DNA of 24,274 nt from CAG-533 sp963645165 (GTDB taxonomy: Bacteria > Bacillota_I > Bacilli_A > RF39 > UBA660), in contig CAVIQT010000072.1 in assembly GCA_963645165.1 (NCBI GenBank), positions 1-24,274 of the forward strand. The letters run 5' to 3'. Position 1 is the first letter of the stretch. Each line of letters opens with the position of its first letter. Positions 13,554-21,297 of this stretch are shown piece after piece. The notes under the pieces were generated by a model. That model was not told the DNA's origin. It saw nothing but the letters and a program-made list of their open reading frames with translations, and searched no databases. Position numbers and translations under genes: made by a program.

Positions 13554-14651
13554 ATGAAAAGATTTTATTTGTTCATAAGTATAATTATATTAACATTTAT
13601 TAGTTTTATTATAATAATTAATATCCCTAAAGACTATGAATTAGAATATAAACTAAAAGATATAACCATTAAAGAAGAATATATTAAAGACCATGATGGC
13701 TATCTATATAACTTAACCTATAATGATATAGATTACCCTATATTTATTAAGAAAAAATACACTAAAAAAAGAAAACTTATTAAAGAAATAAATATTAACT
13801 CTCTAGAAAATGAAATATGTCTAAACTTTAACTTAGATGAAACATATAACCTATGTTCTAAAGATAATAATCTAGTATCAATTAATACCCTATCTAAATC
13901 ATATCTTGATAAATTTAATATTACTTTAAAAGAAAACTCAAAAATAAGTACATATGAAAAAATAGATATTTATGATAATACCCTAAACTACTATCTATGG
14001 AACTATAAAGGCTTTATAAATATAAATAAAGATAACAAAATCCTAGAACTATTTAACAATGATAACTATGATAATCCCTTAACATATGAAAATGGTAAAT
14101 ACCTAGTATTTCCTGATTATGATTCTAAATACTACTTTAGAAAAATATATGTTTATAACACTGAAGAAGAAAAATTAGAAAGCAAAGAATTTAACTATGA
14201 TATTTCTTATGATACATACTATCTAGGAGAAGTAGAAAATAAACTATACTTTATTGATAAAAAAAATAAAAATGAATTTTACCTAGATTTAAAAAACTTA
14301 AAATATGAACTAGTGGGAAATACTAAAAAAGGATTTCAAATATATAATGGTAAAACATTCGAAAAAACTACAGTAAATAAAGTTATCGCAAGTGAAACTA
14401 CATTTTATAAAGAATCCTATCCAGTTAATTACTCTCTAGAAGAAAATACCCTATATCAAATAATAGATAATAAAAAAATTAAAGTATCCACCTTAAATGT
14501 AGATAAAATAATTAAAATATCTAAAGATGCAGTATACTACTTAGTAGATGACACTCTATATAAATATAATAAAGAATCTAATGAAACTAAACTCCTAATA
14601 AATAAAGACTGGTCATTTAACAATAACAACCGTATATTTATTTTTGATTAA
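13554..14651 (+). CDS. Unknown membrane-anchored extracytoplasmic protein
   Basis: Not recognised. 365 residues with one N-terminal hydrophobic segment (about 4-23, FYLFISIIILTFISFIIII) and no lipobox Cys, so anchored or secreted. The rest is Tyr/Asn/Lys-rich and made of repeated short beta motifs (for example KYLVFPDYDSKYYFRKIYVY, then KLYFIDKKNKNEFYLDL, and AVYYLVDDTLYKYNKESNET), suggesting a beta-propeller-like fold of four-strand blades. No catalytic motif seen. AAGGAG ribosome site directly before the ATG; it may be expressed by read-through of the preceding terminator. Codon use (many CTA, ATA) matches the core genes. Confidence 0.65.
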   Translation: MKRFYLFISIIILTFISFIIIINIPKDYELEYKLKDITIKEEYIKDHDGYLYNLTYNDIDYPIFIKKKYTKKRKLIKEININSLENEICLNFNLDETYNLCSKDNNLVSINTLSKSYLDKFNITLKENSKISTYEKIDIYDNTLNYYLWNYKGFININKDNKILELFNNDNYDNPLTYENGKYLVFPDYDSKYYFRKIYVYNTEEEKLESKEFNYDISYDTYYLGEVENKLYFIDKKNKNEFYLDLKNLKYELVGNTKKGFQIYNGKTFEKTTVNKVIASETTFYKESYPVNYSLEENTLYQIIDNKKIKVSTLNVDKIIKISKDAVYYLVDDTLYKYNKESNETKLLINKDWSFNNNNRIFIFD

Positions 14652-14672
14652 CATAAAAGACATATATAGAAT
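14644..14672 (+). promoter_or_regulatory. Promoter for the LysM gene
   Basis: TTGATT (14644-14649), 17-nt spacer, TAGAAT (14667-14672). The -35 overlaps the stop codon of the preceding gene. Confidence 0.6.
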
Positions 14673-14696
14673 AACTTATATTAGGAGTTGATAAAA

Positions 14697-15041
14697 TTGT
14701 TTAATATGTATAATGTAAATGAAGAAAACACTTATTCAAATAATGACTATTTTACTTACTATACAATTAAAAAAGGAGATAATATATATCAAATTGCTAA
14801 AAAATACAATGTAAACCCAACCCTTTTGGCAGTTCTAAACGGATTAAATGCTAATGATTATATATATCCTGATCAAGTTATAATGGTGCCTAAAGAAGGA
14901 TTTTCCTACTATATAACTAAAGAAGGAGACACCCTAAACTTAGTAGCAAACACATTTAATACCATTCCTAATAATATATTAAAATATAACCAAACCATTT
15001 ACTTACAAGAAGGACAGTTACTAGTTAACAAAATAAAATAA
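14697..15041 (+). CDS. Two-LysM-domain protein without signal peptide
   Basis: 114 residues from a TTG start at 14697, placed 9 nt after AGGAG (14683-14687); the in-frame TTG at 14688 touches the ribosome site and the ATG at 14706 is far from it. Two LysM repeats: YYTIKKGDNIYQIAKKYNVN ... LNGLNANDYIYPDQVIMVP (about 23-66) and YYITKEGDTLNLVANTFNTI ... EGQLLVNKI (about 70-113). LysM binds N-acetylglucosamine glycans. With no export signal, a role at the spore (as for SafA or other LysM coat/cortex proteins made in the mother cell) is plausible given the nearby sporulation genes, but this is inference. Confidence 0.78.
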   Translation: MFNMYNVNEENTYSNNDYFTYYTIKKGDNIYQIAKKYNVNPTLLAVLNGLNANDYIYPDQVIMVPKEGFSYYITKEGDTLNLVANTFNTIPNNILKYNQTIYLQEGQLLVNKIK

Positions 15042-15051
15042 ATTCTATCCA

Positions 15052-15080
15052 TTTATTTTATTTTTTTTATTTGCTATAAT
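15052..15080 (+). promoter_or_regulatory. Extended -10 promoter for the DUF4352-like gene
   Basis: TATAAT (15075-15080) preceded by TGC (extended -10), with weak -35 TTTATT (15052-15057) at 17 nt. The -10 is perfect. Confidence 0.6.
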
Positions 15081-15111
15081 ACTCTTAGAATAAAAGGTAG
15101 GTGAAAAGGTA

Positions 15112-16698
15112 ATGATTTTAAAAAAACCATATGCATTTTTAATAAAATACTTTAAACTAATTCACTTAATATGTTTAATTCTAATAACTATTATCACCTA
15201 TAACTTTCAAAAAATAGTAACATTTTTTACCAACTACAATAATACCACTACCATTGGCGAAAAAGCAGGTAGCTCATATATATCTTTTGTATTCTTAATA
15301 CTATGCCTAATAGTTATCGCATTCTTTATTTTAATGTACTTTCTAATGCGTAAAAAAGATAAACCTAATAAATTTTACCTACTAGGTTCTATCTACTACG
15401 TTATTATATTTCTATCTTTAATATATGGAATAAATACCATAAATAGTCTTTACACAATAACTATGGATATTAAAATCTTTAGAGCCTTACATGATATCTA
15501 CTTAATATTATATATACCAAATTTCTTCTTTGCCATTATGAGCTTCATTCGCGGCTTTGGTTTTGATATCAAAAAATTTAACTTTAACAAAGACCTAGCT
15601 GAACTAGAAATAAAAAGTGAAGACAATGAAGAATTTGAATTTGTCCTAGGAACAGATACTTACATTATAAAGCGAAAAATACGTAGATACTTTAGAGAAC
15701 TAAAATACTACCTAATAGAAAATAAATTACTAGTAAGTATAATCCTAGGAATAATTGCTATTTTTCTTCTAATATCATTATTTGTAAATAGAACTATAAT
15801 AAATAAAACCTATCATATTGGGGATACTATTACTACTTCTGAATTTACCATAAAACTAAACAATGCCTATATAACTGCCAAAGACTATAAAGGAAACACT
15901 ATTAAAGAAGACAAAAAATTTGTTATATTAAATGCCACTATAAGTTCCAATAAAACTCCTAGTAAATCTCTAGCGCCAGAATATATTTATATGTCTCTTG
16001 GAAAATACCGCATATCAAATATTAAAACCACTCTTGCTGAATCATTTAAAGATTTAGGAGTAAGTTATCAAAATTTTAAAATAACTGATACTAAGTCTAA
16101 TTATATATTTGTATTTGAAGTAGATAAAACTAAATATTCTCGTTCATATGACTTAAACTTCTTTGATGGAATTACTTACGATAAAGATAATAACCTAATA
16201 TATAACTATAAAGTAGCAAACATTAAACCCCAAAACATTGATTTAGAACTAACAAGTGAAAATAAAAATTTAAACGATACCTTTAACTTAGGATTAAAAT
16301 TATATGGAAATACTAATCTTTCTATCGTCAAAGCAAGTATTCTAGACAAATATGAATATACTTATGATAAATGTAATGATGACTCTTGCACCCCCGTAGT
16401 AGATATTGAATTTCCTGACAACTCATTATCTAACTCTTTACTAGTATTAAATTATAATTTGATTACAGCTGATAATAACGGCTTAGATGCTGCTAGTATG
16501 ACAAATATTTTGCCAAAATTAATAAAACTAAAATATAAACAAAATGATAACTATCTAGAAGAAACAATAATATCTAAAACTAATACTAATTTAAAAAACA
16601 CTTTATTAATAGATATTCCTAAATATATCGTATCATCTAATGAAATATATATAGTAGTATCAACAAGAGAAAATAGTTATCAAATAAAAATAAAATAA
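15112..16698 (+). CDS. Polytopic membrane protein with DUF4352-like outer domain
   Basis: 528 residues. Five hydrophobic segments: about 10-30, 48-73, 80-102, 120-146 and 205-226. After the last, an extracytoplasmic part begins YHIGDTITTSEFTIKLNNAY ... KKFVILNATISS, the pattern of DUF4352/telokin-like beta-sandwich domains of Firmicutes ('G.t....g...tv......g......k..vvv.v.i.N'). A Cys pair (KCNDDSC) lies near 425. The remaining C-terminal ~180 residues look beta-rich. The cytoplasmic loop 148-200 is acidic then basic (RKIRRYFREL). I cannot assign a function; an envelope-associated sensor or surface protein is possible. Codon use matches core genes. Confidence 0.65.
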   Translation: MILKKPYAFLIKYFKLIHLICLILITIITYNFQKIVTFFTNYNNTTTIGEKAGSSYISFVFLILCLIVIAFFILMYFLMRKKDKPNKFYLLGSIYYVIIFLSLIYGINTINSLYTITMDIKIFRALHDIYLILYIPNFFFAIMSFIRGFGFDIKKFNFNKDLAELEIKSEDNEEFEFVLGTDTYIIKRKIRRYFRELKYYLIENKLLVSIILGIIAIFLLISLFVNRTIINKTYHIGDTITTSEFTIKLNNAYITAKDYKGNTIKEDKKFVILNATISSNKTPSKSLAPEYIYMSLGKYRISNIKTTLAESFKDLGVSYQNFKITDTKSNYIFVFEVDKTKYSRSYDLNFFDGITYDKDNNLIYNYKVANIKPQNIDLELTSENKNLNDTFNLGLKLYGNTNLSIVKASILDKYEYTYDKCNDDSCTPVVDIEFPDNSLSNSLLVLNYNLITADNNGLDAASMTNILPKLIKLKYKQNDNYLEETIISKTNTNLKNTLLIDIPKYIVSSNEIYIVVSTRENSYQIKIK

Positions 16699-16901
16699 CA
16701 TCGAACTTATACTTTAGACGTTTTAATCAATTTTAATAGGTATTTATAAAAAAAGACTATTACTAACACAGTCTCAAAAGTAATTTAAATGTTTTCCTAT
16801 TTTTATAATTTCCATAGGTTAAGACCTGCTTTCTATTTTATTTTGGTAATATAATTATAAAGCAATTTTTAGGTTTTAACCATTTTTATTTGAATAAAAA
16901 T
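16699..16901. other. Intergenic stretch without recognised gene
   Basis: About 200 bases, very AT-rich. AGACT...AGTCT (about 16756-16776) with an adjoining A-run could be a weak terminator for a reverse-strand transcript. The forward frame leading into the decayed gene at 16902 is open from about 16820, so part of this stretch may belong to that remnant. Confidence 0.35.
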
Positions 16902-17312
16902 ATGTTTAACAATATCCCCACTTTAGAAACACTATCACAATTCTCAAACGAATCAAGATTTGCACATTTTTGTGATAAGATAAAAGCAGATTTATAATCT
17001 AAATTTTATCAAGATAGTGGCTTACATCATTCATTAGATAATCAAAATAATAATTGTGTATTTGGAACTTCTAAAGTTCAACAAATGTAAAAAGATGGTG
17101 CTCAAACCGCATTTGATATATGGTATGGATGGGATATAAACATATATAAAGGCAGTTATGCTTTTCCAGAGTTTGCTAATATGTTAATAAGAGATAATAA
17201 TTTATTTACATTAAACAGTGGCGTCATTAACCAAAAAACAGAACTTTCTGAACAAGACTGTAAATCCTCAAGTGGGGAATATGAAAAAATAAAAAAGATG
17301 ATTATTCATTAG
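16902..17312 (+). pseudogene. Decayed protein-coding remnant with two in-frame stops
   Basis: One forward frame of 136 codons reads like protein but is broken by TAA at 16995 and TAA at 17088. Pieces: MFNNIPTLETLSQFSNESRF ..., SKFYQDSGLHHSLDNQ ... FGTSKVQQM, and KDGAQTAFDIWYGWDINIYK ... SYAFPEFANMLIRDNNLF. Composition (Trp, Cys, His present) is unlike random AT-rich spacer. Each TAA differs from CAA (Gln) by one base, which would restore a natural frame. The product family is not recognised. No ribosome site was seen. A strong terminator covers the end. An intact relative elsewhere would settle it. Confidence 0.5.
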
Positions 17313-17335
17313 CTTAGCTAATAATCATCTTTTTT
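17297..17335 (+). terminator. Strong terminator at the end of the remnant
   Basis: GATGATTATT (17297-17306) pairs perfectly with AATAATCATC (17320-17329), followed by six T. It is clearer than most terminators here, which suggests the remnant or an RNA from this locus is or was transcribed. Confidence 0.85.
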
Positions 17336-17383
17336 ACTTTATAATATTAATTAGGTGTATAACATTATTTCTTTGCAAGATAC

Positions 17384-17409
17384 AAAAAAATCAATCTTTC
17401 GATTGATTC
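17384..17409 (-). terminator. Terminator of tRNA-Cys
   Basis: On the reverse strand AATCAATC, loop GAAA, GATTGATT, then a T-run; homologous to the ssrA terminator. Confidence 0.8.
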
Positions 17410-17455
17410 TATATATTAAGTTCAAACTAAATAGTTCGAATAGATTCGTCAATGG
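17384..17455 (-). repeat. Inverted-repeat copy B, directly 3' of tRNA-Cys
   Basis: Reverse-strand counterpart of 11213-11283, starting at the CCA of tRNA-Cys. Its dyad is TTCGAACTA-TT-TAGTTTGAA, a variant of the dyad in copy A. The two copies face each other across about 6.2 kb. Confidence 0.85.
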
Positions 17456-17526
17456 AGGGGCCTACCGGATTTGAACCGGTGCTCAGGGAGTTGCAGTCCC
17501 TTGCCTTACCACTTGGCTAAAGCCCC
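17453..17526 (-). tRNA. tRNA-Cys (GCA)
   Basis: 74 nt including encoded CCA. Reverse strand: acceptor GGGGCTT/AGGCCCC, anticodon loop CTGCAAC with anticodon GCA, T loop GGTTCAAATCC, and discriminator U, the identity base of tRNA-Cys. Own promoter and terminator; single gene. Confidence 0.96.
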
Positions 17527-17546
17527 ATTGCTCTCTTGCAAATATT

Positions 17547-17575
17547 ATTTTACCTTATTATTAAGCCAATGTCAA
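17547..17575 (-). promoter_or_regulatory. Promoter for tRNA-Cys
   Basis: Reverse strand TTGACA (17575-17570), 17-nt spacer, TAAAAT (17552-17547), about 20 nt before the tRNA. Confidence 0.8.
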
Positions 17576-17641
17576 TTGTCACGCGTCCTCTATTATAAAT
17601 TATGCAAAATTTAAAAATTGTATGTTATAAAACATATTCAA

Positions 17642-17671
17642 TTGACAAAAATTTAATATCTTAGTTATAAT
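17642..17671 (+). promoter_or_regulatory. Promoter for the lipid kinase gene
   Basis: TTGACA (17642-17647), 18-nt spacer, TATAAT (17666-17671): both hexamers are perfect. The transcript would start roughly 8 nt before the ATG at 17687, leaving a very short leader with GGTGAT partly upstream of or at the start site. Confidence 0.75.
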
Positions 17672-17686
17672 AATTTTGGTGATTTT

Positions 17687-18613
17687 ATGAAAACCTGCGC
17701 AGTAATATATAACCCTAACAGTGGCCATATCTTCAATAAAAAATACTTAAAGGAATACAAAAAAATTCTGCTTAAAAATGATTATAATCCTAAATTTATT
17801 GGCACTGAATATAGCGGCCACGCTAAAGAAATCGTAAACCATCTAGAAAAAGTAGATCTAGTTATTTCTATGGGTGGTGATGGAACATTTAACGAAGTTA
17901 TGTCCGGCAACTTAGAAAGAAAAAATCCTTTAATCCTAGCCCATATTCCTGTTGGTACTACTAATGATATTGGTGTAATGTTTGGTTACGGTAAAGATAT
18001 AAAAAAGAATTTAAAACTTCTATTAGATGGTGTTACTAAAGAGATGGATATCTGCATCATTAATGGTAGACCATTCGTATATGTTGCTGGCTTTGGTAAA
18101 TTTATGCAAATTCCTTATAACACTCCGCGTAAACTAAAGAAAAAGTACGGCTATATTGCTTATCTTATTGAAGGAGCAAAAGACTTTTTTAGTCCTACTA
18201 AATTATACAATATAACCTACCATGTTAATGGTATTACTAGAACTGGTTTATACTCATTTATGCTTATTTCTAATGCTAATCGCATAGCTGGTATTAACAA
18301 CTTCTATAAAGATGTAAAATTAGATGATGATCAGTTTGAAGTATTATTTTGCAATTTCCGCCGCCGCGTAGATATTATCAAGACATTTGCAAAACTAATG
18401 ACTACAGATGCATCCAAAGTATCCGGTATAGAATTTTATAAAACCAATAAAATTGATATTAAATTTGAAGATTACCCTAAAAAAGCTTGGTGTATAGATG
18501 GTGAAAAACTAGATAGAGCAGTTCTTAATTATGAAATTTATAATATTCGTAATGTTAAAATAATGATGCCCAAAAAAAACATTGATAAAATATTCGTAAA
18601 TAAAAAAGTTTAG
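17687..18613 (+). CDS. Diacylglycerol kinase-family lipid kinase (DagK/YegS/BmrU type)
   Basis: 308 residues, usual length for the family. Signatures: IYNPNSG at the start, the nucleotide-binding GGDGTFNEV (63-71), and IPVGTTNDIGVMFGYG, followed by the C-terminal beta-sandwich with YVAGFGKFMQIPY and WCIDGEKLD. The reaction is ATP-dependent phosphorylation of diacylglycerol or a related lipid, at the inner face of the membrane; in Firmicutes it recycles diacylglycerol from lipoteichoic acid synthesis. That would fit its neighbour YfhO, a lipoteichoic-acid glycosylation-type protein on the opposite strand. Exact substrate is not decided by sequence. Its stop codon overlaps that of yfhO. Confidence 0.88.
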   Translation: MKTCAVIYNPNSGHIFNKKYLKEYKKILLKNDYNPKFIGTEYSGHAKEIVNHLEKVDLVISMGGDGTFNEVMSGNLERKNPLILAHIPVGTTNDIGVMFGYGKDIKKNLKLLLDGVTKEMDICIINGRPFVYVAGFGKFMQIPYNTPRKLKKKYGYIAYLIEGAKDFFSPTKLYNITYHVNGITRTGLYSFMLISNANRIAGINNFYKDVKLDDDQFEVLFCNFRRRVDIIKTFAKLMTTDASKVSGIEFYKTNKIDIKFEDYPKKAWCIDGEKLDRAVLNYEIYNIRNVKIMMPKKNIDKIFVNKKV

Positions 18614-18645
18614 ATTCTCTTAAATATTCTAAACTTTTTCTTTTT
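18603..18645. terminator. Bidirectional terminator inside the overlapping gene ends
   Basis: AAAAAGTTTAG (18603-18613) pairs perfectly with CTAAACTTTTT (18629-18639); T-runs follow on both strands. The left arm contains the kinase stop (18611-18613) and the yfhO stop (18610-18612 reverse); the right arm codes the penultimate residues of YfhO. Confidence 0.8.
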
Positions 18646-21180
18646 CTTAAAATTCATACTAATTAAAGCTGTTCCCCCAAGTGAAACAAAACTAATCAAA
18701 AGCCCTACATTAAAATAAGGAACTCTATACTTTAATATAACCTCATGCTCACCATCACTTAAATCAAATCCTAATAAAGCATTTCCAATACTATAAGTAT
18801 CCACCTTTTCACCATCAACATAAACTTCCCATCCCCTATCATATGGGATAGAAGTATAAACTACCATATCTTCATCTAAATTAGAAAACGCCAAAATATA
18901 ATCCTCTTTAAATTCACTAATAGTTAATTTATTACTTAAATAATAATTATATGCCTCATTAAGCCCATTATAATCAATACTATAAACTTCAAAAGTATCA
19001 TCTACATAAGTATTATATCCTACATAAAAAACTACTTCCTCATCTAATCCCTTATCATTAACAATAAACTTTTCACTATAATCAATATTCTCATCAACAC
19101 TAATATTCTTTACATCATCAATCACACTAGTATCATCACTTAAATAATATAATTTATGATTATTATAAACAAAACTAATATTAGAATCATTAATATAAAA
19201 ATAATAATTATCCCCCATATTTTTCATTACATATTTAACAACCACAATACCATCTTTATTTACAACTTCTTTAGATGAAATAAACTTATTCTTATTAAAT
19301 ACCTTATCAATGCCTGCACTCTTATAAACAAAATCATTTTGATTCTTAAAAGGACTAACAAAATTAAAATTCCAATTACAAATATTTTTATTAACCCCAA
19401 ACATTAAGCCTAACGCAAACTTACTTTTATAAATATCATTATTTCCTTCATAGTATAAAGTATAATCATCATCATTATCTCTGTTACCTATAACATACTT
19501 TAAATCAAACATTATATTATATATAGGTGTATTATTCTTATAATAAAAACTATTAATTTCATTTCCTGGCATTCCTAAATTATTAACAAGTATCGCTAAA
19601 TTTTCATATTCCATCGAACTAAAAGCCATAACTCCGGAATACCCATACCAAGAATTATCATTAAAAGAAAGCATATTTTCTCTTTCAATTCTATAAAAAT
19701 CACTATTATTATCTTTAACAAAATTTAAATCTTCCTCTAAAGTATCATAATCATTATAAAAACTCTTTAAATCATGAGTAACATCCCAGTTATTATTAAT
19801 TCCAATTATACACTCAAACATAGCAGCCACTATGGTAAATATTGGCGCCCACTTCTTAACATTATCAAAATACTTAACTAATATATATACTAAATACATA
19901 ATTGTAATAATAATCCCATTAAGCAGCAGCATTTTATCAGTTATATTTTCAAAATCTAATAACTTAGCTCCTAAGATGAATAATAAACACATTATATAAG
20001 TTATAGTAACCCAAATTGGTTTAATTTCTTTTATATTCCCAGCAGCATAAGCCCCAATAATAATTAAAACAAAAGAATATATAAAAGAATAACGATATGG
20101 TAAATCATTTGGTACATGAAATGCATGCCATATAAAATCTAGTGGTGCCACAATATAACTAATCATTAAAAAGGCAAGTAAAAATAAATAACAAAACTTA
20201 ACTTTAATATCTATTTTCGGACTTATTATAAAAATAATTAATAACCCAAATAAAGTAATTCCACATGATATATTAGGCGCTGAAGTAATACCAGACTTTA
20301 ATACTGTGCTACCTACCGCACTTAAATGATTAAAAACAAATTCTTTAAAAGTAAAACTATAATACTGACTAGTTGGAAAAATATCACTTGTCGCACTAAT
20401 ACCTTTAATCGCACTATATAATGGTACAAGAAAAAATGCACACATCCCCGCTGCTAAAAGCGAAGAAATCCCAAATATCAAACATTTTTTAATTATTTTT
20501 TTGAACTCAAATCTATTAAACTTAATAAACATATATAAAACAAAATATAAAGCACTAAACAAACATATCATATAAGCAATAAAATAATTTGCGAAAATCA
20601 TCACACTTAAACTTACTATATATAATAACGGTTTCTTATCATTAACAATATTTTCAATACCTAAAGTAATTAAAGGTAAAAATACCATTCCATCTAACCA
20701 CATAATATTCCAGTAATAAGCCGTAAAATAAGCTGAAAAAGCATACAAAATAGATAAAGTTATAAAAAATAAATTTTTATAATCATTAAACTTCTTTCTT
20801 AAATAATAGTTCATCGCCCCAGCTGCTGCCATTACTTTAAGCCCAATAACAACTGAATAAGACATTAATAAATCACTATGTTTAAATAAAAACAAAACTA
20901 TATTAAAAGGACTAGATAAATAATTAAAAAAATTTCTAAAAAATGGCAATCCCATTCCCATATAAAATGAATATACTAACCCTTGCCCATTTCTAACTCT
21001 ATCCACAAGTTCACCTAGCATTGGTCCATACTGGTGAAAAAAATCTATGGTAAGAAGTGACTTACCTCCAAAAGGAGCCACATCTTGTAAATAATATATA
21101 GAACTTATAACTACTAACGCACATATTAAAGTTAATAACAACACCCTATTTTTCTTTATAAATTTTTTTGCTTTCTTCAT
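18610..21180 (-). CDS. yfhO: YfhO-family polytopic membrane protein
   Basis: 856 residues, with a short basic N-terminus, about a dozen transmembrane segments in the first 450 residues, a large outside domain (~470-820) and one last helix near the C-terminus followed by a Lys/Arg-rich tail (KKKKKFRIFKR). The first loop has DFFHQYGPMLGELVDRVRNG and SFYMGMGLPFFRNFFNYLSS, the hallmark of YfhO. The C-terminal part has YDRGWEVYVDGEKVDTYSIG and DGEHEVILKYRVPYF, also typical. These GT-C-like enzymes glycosylate cell-wall polymers such as lipoteichoic acid from undecaprenyl-linked sugars. CGGAGGA ribosome site before the ATG and a TATAAT -10 at 21209-21204 without a good -35. Confidence 0.9.
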   Translation of the reverse strand: MKKAKKFIKKNRVLLLTLICALVVISSIYYLQDVAPFGGKSLLTIDFFHQYGPMLGELVDRVRNGQGLVYSFYMGMGLPFFRNFFNYLSSPFNIVLFLFKHSDLLMSYSVVIGLKVMAAAGAMNYYLRKKFNDYKNLFFITLSILYAFSAYFTAYYWNIMWLDGMVFLPLITLGIENIVNDKKPLLYIVSLSVMIFANYFIAYMICLFSALYFVLYMFIKFNRFEFKKIIKKCLIFGISSLLAAGMCAFFLVPLYSAIKGISATSDIFPTSQYYSFTFKEFVFNHLSAVGSTVLKSGITSAPNISCGITLFGLLIIFIISPKIDIKVKFCYLFLLAFLMISYIVAPLDFIWHAFHVPNDLPYRYSFIYSFVLIIIGAYAAGNIKEIKPIWVTITYIMCLLFILGAKLLDFENITDKMLLLNGIIITIMYLVYILVKYFDNVKKWAPIFTIVAAMFECIIGINNNWDVTHDLKSFYNDYDTLEEDLNFVKDNNSDFYRIERENMLSFNDNSWYGYSGVMAFSSMEYENLAILVNNLGMPGNEINSFYYKNNTPIYNIMFDLKYVIGNRDNDDDYTLYYEGNNDIYKSKFALGLMFGVNKNICNWNFNFVSPFKNQNDFVYKSAGIDKVFNKNKFISSKEVVNKDGIVVVKYVMKNMGDNYYFYINDSNISFVYNNHKLYYLSDDTSVIDDVKNISVDENIDYSEKFIVNDKGLDEEVVFYVGYNTYVDDTFEVYSIDYNGLNEAYNYYLSNKLTISEFKEDYILAFSNLDEDMVVYTSIPYDRGWEVYVDGEKVDTYSIGNALLGFDLSDGEHEVILKYRVPYFNVGLLISFVSLGGTALISMNFKKKKKFRIFKRI

Positions 21181-21240
21181 AAACTAGTCCTCCGTATAAG
21201 TTGATTATAACAATAATACCTTTAAAATTATATCTTTTTC

Positions 21241-21269
21241 TTGCAAAACTCACCTTTTTGTTGTATTAT
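21241..21269 (+). promoter_or_regulatory. Sigma-A promoter for typA
   Basis: TTGCAA (21241-21246), 17-nt spacer, TATTAT (21264-21269), about 28 nt before the ATG. Confidence 0.7.
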
Positions 21270-21297
21270 TAACCAAGTTTGAAAGAAGTGGATTTAT

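Noticed and set aside
16902..17312. Stop-codon reassignment (TAA read as Gln) to explain the broken frame
   Set aside because: TAA clearly ends mfd, tatD, rsmA, typA-region and other genes here, so decay is the simpler explanation.
11213..17455. A classical integrated element in tmRNA or tRNA-Cys with attL/attR
   Set aside because: Flanks are inverted, not direct; no integrase, relaxase or replication gene lies inside; and several inside genes have core-like codon use. Kept only as an inverted-repeat finding.
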